Positions 36,623-48,064 of a DNA stretch of 64,000 nucleotides are shown here, piece by piece (position 1 is the stretch's first letter; every line of letters begins with the position of its first letter). Source of the DNA: Dactylonectria macrodidyma (lineage: Eukaryota > Ascomycota > Sordariomycetes > Hypocreales > Nectriaceae); contig JAGMUV010000007.1 in NCBI GenBank assembly GCA_020744425.1, positions 1,426,001-1,490,000 of the forward strand. Direction: 5' to 3'. The notes beneath the pieces are model-generated. The model did no database searches and was not told the origin of the DNA. It was given only the letters and a program-made list of their open reading frames with translations. The position numbers and the translations under genes are program-made.

Positions 36623-38992
36623 GGGACTCACTGCGGTACATATCTATCTGAGCAGTCTCTGGGGATGTCATGAAACTTACCTGCCCCCTTGGGCTTCACA
36701 TACTCAAGCGCCTACCAGTTTTCTTTCTTTCTTCCTCTTCTCACGACAAATTTTTGGATAGATGACCTGACTCGAATCAGGATATGGATCATTTTCTTTT
36801 TAAACACCTTGAACAATCAGCGACGATGATTGGGTATGGACAACGGCGTCTTGGACAAGCACCGCGGGATACGGCACGAAGCACGGCGGGATGTTTGCCA
36901 GTTGGATTATCATCTAAAGTCTACCGAATAGAGATGATCTGTCATAAATTGTTTCTACTCTCAATGTGACAAGTTGTTGATTTGTATGCTAACAGAGAAA
37001 CCTTTGTTTTCGGGAGAAGAAAGAGTTCTTCGTTTATAGTTGCTCGGGCTATATCGAAGGTGAAGCTGGGGCAAATCCGGTCAAGCTCTCGTTTTGAGAG
37101 AGGTTGCGAAAGGAGAGATGGTTAGGATCAATTCTATTACAGAGGAAGGCCTCTGGACGACAACACCACCTAAATGGATCTGATTCATTTTATGTTTCCT
37201 GTTGCAGTGCTGGTAACGCTTTGGATTCTAGAGCTCTTTGACGCTCCACTTTACGTGTGTCTAAGACCGACCCATCTTTGCCAGGCATGAAGACGGTTGA
37301 TACGGCATGCGGCAGCGCGGCAGACTTCGGAGCGACTGACAAAATACGGTGCGTCGGGCGTTGAATGGATTGACAGCCGATGGATCTACAGTCGACTAGG
37401 GGGGCGGTTTGAGGGCCAAAGCTTGTTGTTGAAGTGGGCAGCCCTGGGTTGAGTTGGTGAAACGGACTAGGTAGGATAAGACGCTGAGGATTGGGCGGCT
37501 TGGTGGTGAAACGGGAAACTTCCTTCTTGGGGCACCCGGATCGCTGCGTCTCCGGTTTCTACAGCCGACTCAATGGGTTCTGATGGCCTGTCATTGTTGG
37601 CGCTGGTGTGAAGTCTGACTTCACATGGTCACCCAGCCGCCGGTACCTTGAAGCAGCTACTTAGGTGGTCTATCTAAGCACGACTGAAGCGAGGAAAGAA
37701 AAGCCGACACATGTTCGTCCATCTACCAGTCTGCAAGCGGAATGGGTCCCTCTTCTTTCTCTAGCTTGGCATCAACGTCAAGCCATGAAGCTTGGTTGCG
37801 TACTGAACCGACGTACGTACCGTATACTTACAGGCGTAGCTGCGACTAGGTGTGGCCGTCTGGGTGGACGAGGGTGGTGGGATAAAGGTCCGACGGGAGA
37901 GGGGCAGGGCTTGAGGATATTTTGCTAGCTTCGATGCCATCATAGCCGGGGTTGAGGCTTGCGAGTTGCGGTTTTGGGACTTGGAGAAGTCGGCAGTGGG
38001 AAATGGCGCGTTGAATGTTGTCGTGGGTGGTGGATATCACGTCGGGGTGGCCGTTGAAGATGCAGCGTGGGGGAAAGGCTGTGTTATCGAATGTGGTGCC
38101 CACCATGACATGCCGAATAGGTAGGTAGGTATGTACTATTGAGGTACATGAGGCATGGGCTGAGCTGATCTCTATGGTTGGTTTCTTGGTGCCTCGATCA
38201 AATCATAGCTGGCTTCCAGATCTAGCAGCCTCACGATCCAGGCTGATGCGATGACAATGGCGTCTCAACGTCCGTATCCGGCATGCAAGAACGAGGCCGT
38301 CTTTCCTACCCGCGATAATTAGGGGGGGACCCCCCGCTGTTGTTCCAGGAGCCCATGAAGCTTCCGGGATTCTTTCCAGGATGGAATAGCTTCCCTTCCC
38401 TTCCCTTCCCTCCCTGGGTACCTGTCTCCCAGCCCCAGCACCCGGGACCGATTCCCCGTTTCGCTCGCCCAAACCATGGGAGCGAAAAGAATACCCTGGC
38501 CTCTTTCTCTCTTCTTTCTCTTCTCTCTTTCTTTCTTCATTCTCTCCCTGCTTTGCTTTGTGCCACCTTCCGCTTCAGTGTGGCATATGTCCCAGGGCTA
38601 TGGAGGTGGGTTTCTCGGTGCTTCATAGCTCTCATTTCGGTTTCGGGTTTTTTTTTTTTCCGACTCCCCCTGGAGAAGATCTGTGGTGAGCGCGGGATGT
38701 GCATACTACGTCGCAGCTCTACGTACGTAAAGGAACCTTTGTTTTCCTTCCCATTTGTCATTACGGTTCATTTCCCTCATGGAAACCATCAATTCCTAAT
38801 ACACGTATTTCGTATGCCGTCTCCCTCTCAACCCGTATTCGGACCATAAACCGTTCCGGCAGTCGGACACCCTCCTCCTCCTACGTAGTACAACACTATG
38901 AATGACCTACTTGTCTAAGCAGTTGAAGTGTCCTCTTAGTGACCATGCCAAGTTGACATCCATCTTAATAACTTGCTACGCATTTAGTAAGA

Positions 38993-39016
38993 GCTACCTA
39001 ACTTAAGTTAGGTAGC
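38993..39016. repeat. 24-bp perfect palindrome, no spacer
   Basis: The left arm GCTACCTAACTT is followed directly by its reverse complement AAGTTAGGTAGC. Lies between two convergent genes. Confidence 0.95.
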
Positions 39017-39743
39017 ACACCAAGGAACTCAACCGCCCAACGACACGACACGGCAAACCCTTAGTTCCTTGCCGGCCCCCTCCCCAATGAGCGCTATAAA
39101 ATAGTGAAGGGTGCCTGTAAATACGTCCCTTCTCCCCACCCACCCATCCACCAACCCACTGGAACAGGCTCTGCGCCTCACCAAGCCGCTAGGCCCGCTA
39201 TGCCAGCCTTTTAGCGGTCGACAGCGATGTGTTCGCGTCGGTCCCAACGAACGGCCCCCCATGGAACGGCCGACCGGCTGTCGATCCGGACCAGCATCGT
39301 GGGACTGGTTTTGAATCTTTCAATTTTCCCTCCCAGCTTGAGTACCCAAGGTGGTGGGTCAGACAGAGCAGCTCGTGCTAACCAGGCTGTTGGCAAGGGG
39401 AGGATTGGGCTGGCTGTCATGCCTCGGCACTTGTTGTTCGAGCTTCGCCGTGATGAGAGGTAGCGAGTTATATAGCGGAGTACGTCGTCCCAGCTTTCCA
39501 CCATGTACCTACTACTACCTACCAACCTACTACGAAGTACCGAGGCGTAGGTGGGTTAGTAGTCCAGAACCTGTAGGCGCGGCGTCGATGAGTGGGTAAG
39601 GTATCTACCTACTATGTACGTACTTTGTAGGCATGTCTTTGCTTGAACTCGTATGCTAGGTCTACGCCTCATGATAGACCCCGGGTCTCTCGGCTCGTCT
39701 GTTCGATCCAATAGCCCTACGTCCCTCCGCCATGTCTCACCCC

Positions 39744-39767
39744 AAAAAAAAAAAAAAAAAAAAAAAA
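39744..39767. repeat. A24 homopolymer
   Basis: Twenty-four consecutive A on the plus strand in non-coding DNA; no gene immediately upstream whose transcript it could terminate. Confidence 0.9.
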
Positions 39768-40833
39768 TTCAGCGCCTCTTTTCAAGTTACAGTTCAACAC
39801 GGCAGAGTGCTGTCGATTACTAAGGTAGGTAGATAGGTGTCATGGGTACATGTCGTATGCACCCGTCCGCCGCATGCAGCCGCCATCACCTCCCAACATG
39901 CCAACAAGCTCAGGCTATCGATTCTTGCGCCAAGTCTTATGTAGTGGGCGCTGTTCCGGGACGGGGGTCATGTCTGGGGCGGTTGGGAGGGCATCTCATC
40001 GCTATGGCTCATCGGGCAGGGGGGGAGGGAGTATGATAGTGGTGTGGACGAAGACGGGGTGAGACTGCTCAAAACGGGTTTCCCACTGCGGCAATGCCAT
40101 ATATGTGCATAGTACGTATGTACGTACGAACAGACGTATTCGTAGAATGGAAGTTAGTGCCTACGTTAGTTGCACCGATTGTGGTTGCTACGCCCGAGCA
40201 GGGTGGGTAGTTTTACCTGTTGGCCTCGTAACTCTATGTTCAAGCCTTGGCCAACTTGATGTTACACGGCATGTGAGATGGTCTCGCCCTTCCGTCTATC
40301 AGAGAGGCATACGTGGTGGGTTGGTGGGATAAGTGCGAGCTAGACGAGTTGTTTCTAAATTTTCTTGCCCATCAACCCACCATCCTCTTTACGCTCTCGT
40401 CCTGCAGCCGCTCGGGTTTGCCTCTTGGAAATTAATCTATTGAGGCGACGCGGCTCTGGCCGAGGCTGGTTGAGAGCACAGACGACGGTGCAGCAAAGAC
40501 AAAACTGACGACAAAGTTCACAGAAGATAGGATACATACTTACGTACATTCCTAGCACATACGAATAATACACACATTTTTCTTTCCCTCCTACGAGTCC
40601 CCCCACTCTCACAACCGGGGCCGCCCCCACTACGGAGAAGCTACCCTTGTTAAGTGAAAGAGCTTCTGTCAAGGGCAGCCGGCATCACGTAACCGATGTT
40701 GGCTTGACGTCCATCAAGAGATCTAGGAGTAGCTTTGATGCTTGAAGCATTGAATTTATGAAGATGAAATCAGCGTAAATTTTCCATTTTTGTCCCCTAA
40801 CCAACGCCTTCGTTCCTCAGCTATTTCTTCTCA

Positions 40834-42369
40834 TCATAGGCTGAGCTGCTCGTGCTTCCATGCCCGCTTGCCCTCTCCGTCCCCGTAGCTCGCAGTGGCC
40901 TGGTAGTCGCCACGGATCTTGTACTTGTAAATGGTCAGGCCCTCGAGACCAACAGGCCCACGAGCATGGATCTTGTTGGTGCTGATGCCGACCTCGGTGC
41001 CGAAACCGTAGCGCATGCCGTCGGCGAGGCGGGTGGCCGCGTTCCAGTACACGCCTGCCGAATCGACTTCGTTCATGAAGCGCTCGGCGTCAGCGGCGTT
41101 GGAGGTCATGATGGCGTCGGTGTGGTGAGAGCCGTGTGTGTTGATGTGCGTGATGGCCGTGTCGATGTCGGCGACGGTCTTGACGCCGATGGTCAGGGAG
41201 AGGTGCTCCGTGTCGTAGTCCGAGGGTGTCGCATCTTGGACGCCCTCGAGGGACAGAGACGCAATGGCGGCTTTGCTTGCTGCGTCACATCGCAGAGAGA
41301 CGCCCTTGGCAGCGAGGGCAGAAGCAACGCCAGGGAAGATGGTTGTGAGGGCCGAATCCTGGACAAGAAGGGTTTCCACGGCGTTGCATGCAGCAGGATA
41401 GCTCGTCTTGGAGTCTACAATGGCGGTGGCAGCCTTGTCCTTGTCGGCAGAGTCAGTGAGGTAGATGTGGCAAAGGCCGTCAGCATGGCCGAGCACGGGG
41501 ATCTTGGTGGATTCCTTGATGTAGCGGACCAGCTCGTTGGAGCCACGGGGGATGACGAGGTCGATGTGACGGTCTTGGGCAAGAAGCTCGGCAATGGCGT
41601 CGCGGGTGGTGACGAGCTGAATGGCTGAGTTGGGGACCTGTGACTTTTCCAGGGCGGATGAGATGACCTGCGAGATGGCGACGAAAGACTCGGTTGACTC
41701 CTTTCCACCTTGACGGCTTGTCAGTCTGTATATATCTCGAGTGAGTTTCATGATGGGAGCCCTGACCTTTCAGAATTGCGGCATTTCCAGACTTGATGGC
41801 GAGGGACGCAATGTTGGCGATGACCTCGGGGCGGGCTTCAAAGATGATGAGGAGGACACCGATGGGGCACGAGACGCGCTCTATGACAAGGTCATCGTCG
41901 AGCTTAGTTCTCATCTGGACCTGGCCAACTTTTGAGGGATGTTAGTTGAACAAATGCAACATGAAGAGGGGTTAAGCCCAGCTCATGTTCATAAAGAGAT
42001 GGATACATGTAATGGGATGAGAGACAACAAGGTAGGTAGTCAAGGTGAAGTATATGGACAAGACATACTTGGATCCTTAAGGTCTCGCACATCCAAGATA
42101 CCCTTGAGCATGTCCTCCCACTTGCCCTTCTTGCCCAGGTCGAGCCTGGAGACGAGGGCTTGGCTAAGGCTCCCATCGGCAGCAGCCTTGCGGGCGAGAT
42201 CAAGGTCGCGGGCGTTGGCGGCGAGGATAGCGTCCCTGGACTCCTCGAGGGCGGCATGGATAGCCTCGAGGGCTTCGTTGCGGGCTGAGGCCGGGAGCGT
42301 CGCAAGCGCAAAGGAAGCCGTCTTTGCGGCAGCAGCAGCGGCTTCGGGGGAGGCGTTGGTGAGGGACAT
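40834..42369 (-). CDS. PRO2: Gamma-glutamyl phosphate reductase
   Basis: NADPH-dependent reduction of gamma-glutamyl phosphate to glutamate semialdehyde, second step of proline synthesis; cytosolic. Exons 42369-42069, 41928-41767 and 41708-40834; 445 aa. Intron 1 is 140 bp, longer than most here; intron 2 is 58 bp. Landmarks in order: [41 protein letters not shown] made by splicing, [42 protein letters not shown] and the catalytic cysteine C262 in [13 protein letters not shown]. The C-terminus contains [20 protein letters not shown] and TIYKYKIRG, standard for the family. The protein lacks a fused glutamate 5-kinase domain, as in fungi. A perfect TGAGTCA lies 142 bp upstream of the ATG. Confidence 0.96.
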
Positions 42370-42510
42370 GGCTGAAAGGGATTGCGAACACGGCGATGTG
42401 AAGCACGGCCAATCAACTAGATTTCCTTTCCAATTCTAGGTGCGAATTAGATGGCTATGATGTGTGCTGTAGATGGCGGTGGATGTTGTCGTCGCCCGCC
42501 GTTCTTTGGA

Positions 42511-42517
42511 TGAGTCA
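42511..42517 (-). promoter_or_regulatory. Gcn4/CPC1-type site upstream of PRO2
   Basis: TGAGTCA, a perfect match to the TGA(C/G)TCA consensus of Gcn4/CPC1 bZIP regulators, 142 bp upstream of the PRO2 ATG. A six-base core TGAGTC follows at 42545-42550. General amino-acid control of this gene is inferred. Confidence 0.6.
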
Positions 42518-42550
42518 AGGCTTGACGGTGATTGAACGAGCGACTGAGTC

Positions 42551-45235
42551 GTCGTTGGTTGGCCTGCCCCGCCATCACGCCTCTAACAACCTACCTCCCA
42601 AACCGTCTTTCAGCCTTCACCAGCTTTGGCTACCTATCTAGGTACCTACTTTTCCTGTGTAACACCAGCGTTTTTATTTCCACATATCCATCATGATCCA
42701 AGGAAAATAGCTTCAAGCAGAGAACGTTTGGTAGGTATCGGCTTGTTTCCCAACGGGCGAAGGTAAAAGGAACTTGGTCAGGCTCATGCTATGGAGTAAG
42801 TACCTGCCTATACGGACCATTACCACCACCGCGAAGATCTTCAAAGCAAGATCCATTAGCACCAGACGAGGGTGAGGGGACTAGTTAGATTATCAACCCT
42901 CCGCCTAGGTCCAAAAAGACAAGTCATGAGCTGAGGGGTGGTGGGGTTCTTGTCCTAGTACATGCTACTTCGTACATACATACTGGCTTAGGTCTGCAGC
43001 GCCATCTGCAGTTCTGCTGCTTCTTGCAGCCGCGCGCTGCATTGACAGCAAGAACCGGGAACGTGCTCGTCTGTGGCTTGACATGGTGGCCGGCGTGGGG
43101 GGGATGAGAGACAAGACAGACACAGACAAGAGAGACATGCTACGTAGACTACCTACCTTAGGAGAGAGAGGCGTGGGATGAATGGGCCAGCCATGGATGG
43201 AATGTGGGCATGAAATGGGTTTGATCTGAGGCTTTGGCACTGCCCCAGCCCCCCGTCGTTCGTTTTGGGGCCCTACCAGGTTAAGTCTCTGGGTTCTATC
43301 GTTAAGTCCGGTACCTAACATCCCCAGGAGAGTGCCTAGCACTCCAAGGTACCACCATAACTGAACCTACTACCCACAAGTGAACTTACCTTACCTATGG
43401 AACCCCACGACTGAACCTCTCGCAATGGGGTGAGACCAACTGGTGTAGGTACATGTCCAGTACCTGAATGTGTACGGATACAGAAGGCCATTCAACACTC
43501 TCCAGGGAGGTACGACTTCGTATGTAGATAACAGACAGGTCTAAGGAGGTCCGTCGTTGGCGGATTCCAGAAATGAATCCGCACGAATACTACCCTAACC
43601 CCCCGACTAAACGCAACTGATCTGAGTTGAAGCATCAAACGAGACCGTTCGTTTTCCTCTCGCAGCACCCGCGTGGAAAAACTGTCCAGCGAAGCGATGC
43701 ATCCCAGGTTCTCCCCTTCCATGCATCATCCCAGCAGTTTAGTCCCATTTTCTCAATCGGGCTTTCTCGCGGTCCAGGGGCCCCGGCCTTGTCGACGGCC
43801 TACCCACGCCTTTCTCTACCCACGTAACCATGCCTCCCACCCACCTCCCTCCTAACCTCATTGCCCTCGTACGTAGTAGTGCGGCCGACGTGGGCAAGGC
43901 TAACGTCTGTAGGGCTTCCATTCCCCTTCCCGTTTAGTGACGCACACCATGGGCTATGGGCTATAGGCCGCAGAGCTGACAGGACAGGTCAGGACAGGAC
44001 ACTCTGGTAAGTCGGTTACTTGTCTACTCGACTGCTAATTATTAGTCTGCTTCCACTGCTTCGTCATTAAGAATGAATTATACCAGCCAAGTCATGCTTT
44101 TTTTCACACAAGAACAACAAGCCCTCCATGTTGCCTCGGATGTAGATACAGTGTCATGTCCCTGCATTCCCATTGCCGTCTTCTCCTTCCACCAAGCCCC
44201 CCCTCTTGATCATCCTCTTCTTCCCCTCTCCTCCACCTCATCCCATACATGATAGTACGGAGTACAAGGCGACCCCATCCCTGCCAGGTCCAGCCGTCGT
44301 TGCCAACTGAGCCACCCCGGCCCTAGCTCAAGACAAGCCAAGTTGGGCCATGCTTCCACTGATCAATCCATCCTGCTCATGCTCAGCGAAATCGCCCCCC
44401 CCCCCCCCAACTCCCCCTCCTCCCCTGAATCTGTCAACCGCCTTCGGGTTGAGGGTTTCGAGTGAGCGCAAAACCGTCATCCAAGCAAGCCGTGGCACGC
44501 ATCCGAGCTTGGCGTGTCAAACCCGTAAGGGTGCCAGCATCAAGTATACAGCTCTCTTTGTCAATGCCTGAGTTGCATATAAACCCAAAACAAGGGCACC
44601 AAGAAAAGAAAAAGCATGTCCCCTCGCTCCACATGCGCGCAAGGCAGCGGGTTGGGAGAGGCGGCAACGCGGAAACACGCACACGGCCCAAGACTCCAGA
44701 AACACACCCACCAACGGATGTCGCCCCGCCTAGAACTTTAGCATGTGTCCAAGGCAAGGCAAACAAAATCCGAAGATGCATCCAATGCCAACGTTTTTGC
44801 CCGTAAGTTTTGCAAAGAAGAATAGTATCAATGTCAAAAAGAATACCTAGCGCCCCAAGAATATGCCTCTTTTTGTTCGTACGCCATTCGCCGGTGCGGG
44901 AACTGGTCTGCTTTCGTTCGTCGTTTGATGCTGCGTCGTCATGCCGCCCTCGTCGTCGGGCACATGTGGCCATCTAAAAATCGCAATAAAGAATAGATCG
45001 TCTCTCCGTTCCCTCCGGGTTGTTGCCAAGCATCTCCAGACTTGAGCTCCGGCCGAATCTGGCGGGTGAGGGGTTGCGACAGCCCGACCCCTCATCCGCA
45101 GCTCACATCGCTGGTAAACCTCCAGTAAGCGATATCCCTCTCCTTCCCTTCTGATTGTTCCCTTCTCTTTCTTCCTTCTCCTCCGTGTTTCGCGTCCCAA
45201 GTGGACTTTGGACTTTGGTCATGGCGCGCAGTTGC
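42551..45235. other. Intergenic region: PRO2 upstream DNA and RAS2 3' flank
   Basis: No gene supported. Includes a C14 run (44395-44408), one TACGGAGTA 9-mer (44256-44264) and scattered GGTACC/TACCTA motifs. Confidence 0.55.
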
Positions 45236-46043
45236 TCATAACACCACACACTTCGACTTGCCCCGTTCGCCATCCCTCCCCTTTCGGTGTCGGTCACGGT
45301 CTCGGTGGTTTCCTGCATCGCCATTGCCTGTTCGTTGCCGACCGCCGCTACCACCAGACGGCCGGGAGGCCTGTTGTCGTTGCCGGCGTAGGATTCTAAC
45401 TACGTCGTAGAATGCCTTTTCGACGTTGATACAGTTCTTAGCCGAAGCTTCAACAAACTCGCAGCCCAGATCGCGGGCAAGGGCGTGGCCTTCTTGGGTT
45501 GAAACTTCTCGCTCGGTAACTCTATCGCTCTTGTTGCCGACGAGCATGATAGGCACGGGCAACTGCGCGCTGGCGGCGGAGATGGGGGAGCCAGGGTACG
45601 ACGGCGATGAGGCACACGACTCCTTGACACGTTGAATCTGGTGGTGGAAGCGCTTGATGCGGGAGAAGGATGAGCGCGACGAGATGCTGTAGACTAGGAC
45701 AAACCCCTCGCCGTCACGAATCCATTGGTCTCGTAGGGCAGTGTACTCCTCTTGGCCAGCTGTATCAAGGACCTCGAGCATGCACGGTTGACCATCGATA
45801 ACGACCTGCTTCCGGTATGAATCTTCGATTGTCGGGTCGTACTACGAGAAATGGAGAGTTAGTCGAGGGTGGGTTCCGGGGCGGGGGGAGAGCTGGTGTA
45901 GCCCCGAGGCTGAGGTAGGACCGGTTGGGAGGACTCACAGTCTCAACGAAATGCTGCAAACACAGCTGGATGGTGAGGGCCGTCTTCCCTACACCACCGT
46001 CACCCAGCACCACCAGCTTGTATAGCACCATTCTACCCGCCAT
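45236..46043 (-). CDS. RAS2: Ras-like small GTPase, ras-2 type
   Basis: Membrane-anchored GTPase switch controlling growth and morphogenesis. Exons 46043-45939 and 45841-45236; 236 aa. G1 is GDGGVGKT (residues 14-21); the 97-bp intron falls between T35 and Y36, just before the effector loop [12 protein letters not shown]3 is DTAGQE (61-66), G4 NKSD and G5 ASAK. An insert of about 20 residues rich in Ser/Pro/Ala ([19 protein letters not shown]) before [10 protein letters not shown] is typical of the fungal ras-2 subgroup and absent from Ras1. The C-terminal tail is basic ([15 protein letters not shown]) and ends in a CAAX box, CVVL; the final Leu suggests geranylgeranylation, and no extra Cys is present for palmitoylation. 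Upstream lies 6.8 kb of non-coding DNA. Confidence 0.93.
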
Positions 46044-46442
46044 AATGACGGCGGAGGCTGAGTTTGCGGAGGCGGAAGGTCCAAGAGACCGAGGGGATGG
46101 AGGGGGAGGAAGGGGGAGGGTCGGCGACAAGGCTCGGGGGCGATGTCGAAGGCAGTTGACAAGACTTCGTCACGAGCTGAGCAGATGGAGAACGAGCAAC
46201 GAGGAGGGGGTGGCTCAAGGGAGGTTCGAGCTGTGGCCAGCAATTGTCAGGCGAGGGAGAAGTTTAGCAACAGCAGCAACCGAAGCAGTGGCCGGAGTAG
46301 TAACAGAGTAGTGAGCGAGAGAAGACAGTCCGGTTTGGAAGATGTTTAGTCGAGGCATGGACGGTCTGGCGCTGGCGCTGGCGGCGTAGTGAAGACGGAG
46401 AGTGGGGACTTTTTGTGGGCGGGGCCTAGTTCACTAAAAGTC

Positions 46443-47023
46443 GGTACCTCCATGGGTGCAGATGCAGCCCATGTGGTAAGGTAAGGTACCTAAGGTAGCC
46501 ACAGGAGCGACAGGGCCGCACTACATGTTACGGAGCCGGGAGGTACATGGCTCGTGGGCCGTCCGGCGGTGGGCAGGCAGTGGGAAAGGCGGCTGGCTGG
46601 GAGGTACCTGTAAGGGAGGATCCCGGGTACCGGTGCAGCGCGTGGGCGGCATGGGGACAGTGGACGAGTGGGCGAGACAGCTGCCTTGGGCACTCATCCA
46701 GAAGGTGCCCTAGGGGACGCAGCCGGGGGCAGGCCAGGTATCTGGTACCGGAGCAGCTGCTAGGCAAGGTACCTAGGACTTTGGGGTTGTAGGAGGGAAT
46801 GTCACCACCGGAGCTACAGAGGAGGAGGGGCCCCAGAGCCCAGAGAGTGAATGGCACCAGGAGAAGGGGGGGCGCGAGGTCCAAAAGAGGACGAAGGGGC
46901 GAGGTCCCAAAGAAGACGTAGGGGCGGAATCGAAACGATAGGTACCTAGGTACCCAAATGGCTGTAGACGAGTGGATGGGGATTCGTAAGTTCTGCAAGT
47001 ACATACATACATACCTAGGTACC
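46443..47023. repeat. Cluster of nine GGTACC palindromes
   Basis: GGTACC starts at 46443, 46485, 46603, 46626, 46744, 46768, 46941, 46949 and 47018, mostly in the wider context AGGTACCTA. It lies 400-980 bp upstream of the RAS2 ATG. Random expectation is far below one per 581 bp. Confidence 0.9.
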
Positions 47024-48034
47024 TAGTCGTAGCATCTATCTCACCGGCAAGTGACAGTAAGGAGCGAAGTAGGGAGCAGCGAGTCCGTAGTTAGCATGGG
47101 CTTGAGCATGAGCAAGAAGGGCGAAAAGGCTGCTGATAGGACGAGGGAGGAATCCGGAAGGGTAAAGGCGGACGACGCGCTACACCCCCCGGGAGATTCC
47201 AACGCCGCTTGGTGAGCGCCCATTTCGCTGGGTGACTGGGCTGGGTTGAGTCGGGTTGGCGAATCCGATTGAGTGATGGAGCAATTCATAATTCGTCGAG
47301 GGGGTTGGGATGGGGATGGGATGGGGATTGCCTGGGAGCTTGGCCTTGATAAACCTAGCAAAGTCCACGGGAGCCTTTTTGGCGACCTGCCTATTGGACA
47401 ACGCCGCGATCGAGGGTACACCAGCCTGGAACTGGAACCCGTGGGCCATGGACAGCGACGGGAGGGACAACTTACCAACCCACAGCGAGGGTTACCAATT
47501 TATCTACCTTACCTACGGAGGACGGGACGGACGAGGGTTACTTGCCAACGTTAGTCGCCCGTCTTGGCCCTGTTGGTCGGCAAGCAACCACCCGGGCCCC
47601 CGGAAACCAGAGCTACTACTATGCCTACCTCCGTACCTAGTAATTACCTTGCGGCTACCGTTACAATAGACCGTCTCGGTGCGGGTGCGGGTTCGAGCTG
47701 TGCGGGTTCGACACGCTGGCTTCAACTTGGTCTGACTTGACTCGAACTCGACGCAACTCACCAGCTTGACTCGACAGAAACAACAAACGGAAGGATGCCT
47801 TGACTTGGGCTCGCGCGCTTGCGGCCAATGGCGGTCCGTATCAAAGTGGCGGTTCTGTCGCAACCCTCCCGCAGCTTGGCATTGGCTTGGGCTCTGCGTG
47901 GCCTGCATGTTCTTGTCTTTTCGATTCTCCATCCTTCGCAGGGATGATGCAACGATGGGGTCTGCATGCGAAGAAGAAAAGATGAAAAAAAAAAGTTTTC
48001 GTTCGACCAGCCGCGTTTACTTCCGCTGTCTAGC

Positions 48035-48064
48035 ATTAATTTTTTTTTTAAAAAAAAAATTAAT
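48035..48064. repeat. 30-bp perfect AT palindrome
   Basis: ATTAA, ten T, ten A, TTAAT: a perfect inverted repeat with no spacer. T9 (48120-48128) and T18 (48144-48161) runs follow within 100 bp. Confidence 0.95.

Larger units (their letters stand above)
36623..40833. other. Convergent intergenic region, no gene seen
   Basis: 4.2 kb between two convergent stops. Only short, overlapping frames; one at 38106-37846 (minus, 86 codons) looks slightly protein-like but has no start context or family. Holds a 24-bp perfect palindrome (38993-39016), an A24 run (39744-39767) and many CTACCTA/TACGTA short motifs. Confidence 0.55.

Noticed and set aside
37846..38106. 86-codon minus-strand frame with mildly protein-like composition
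   Set aside because: Too short, no family, no exon partner found on either side.
40852..41628. 258-codon plus-strand open frame
   Set aside because: Antisense shadow of PRO2 exon 3, with no domain of its own.
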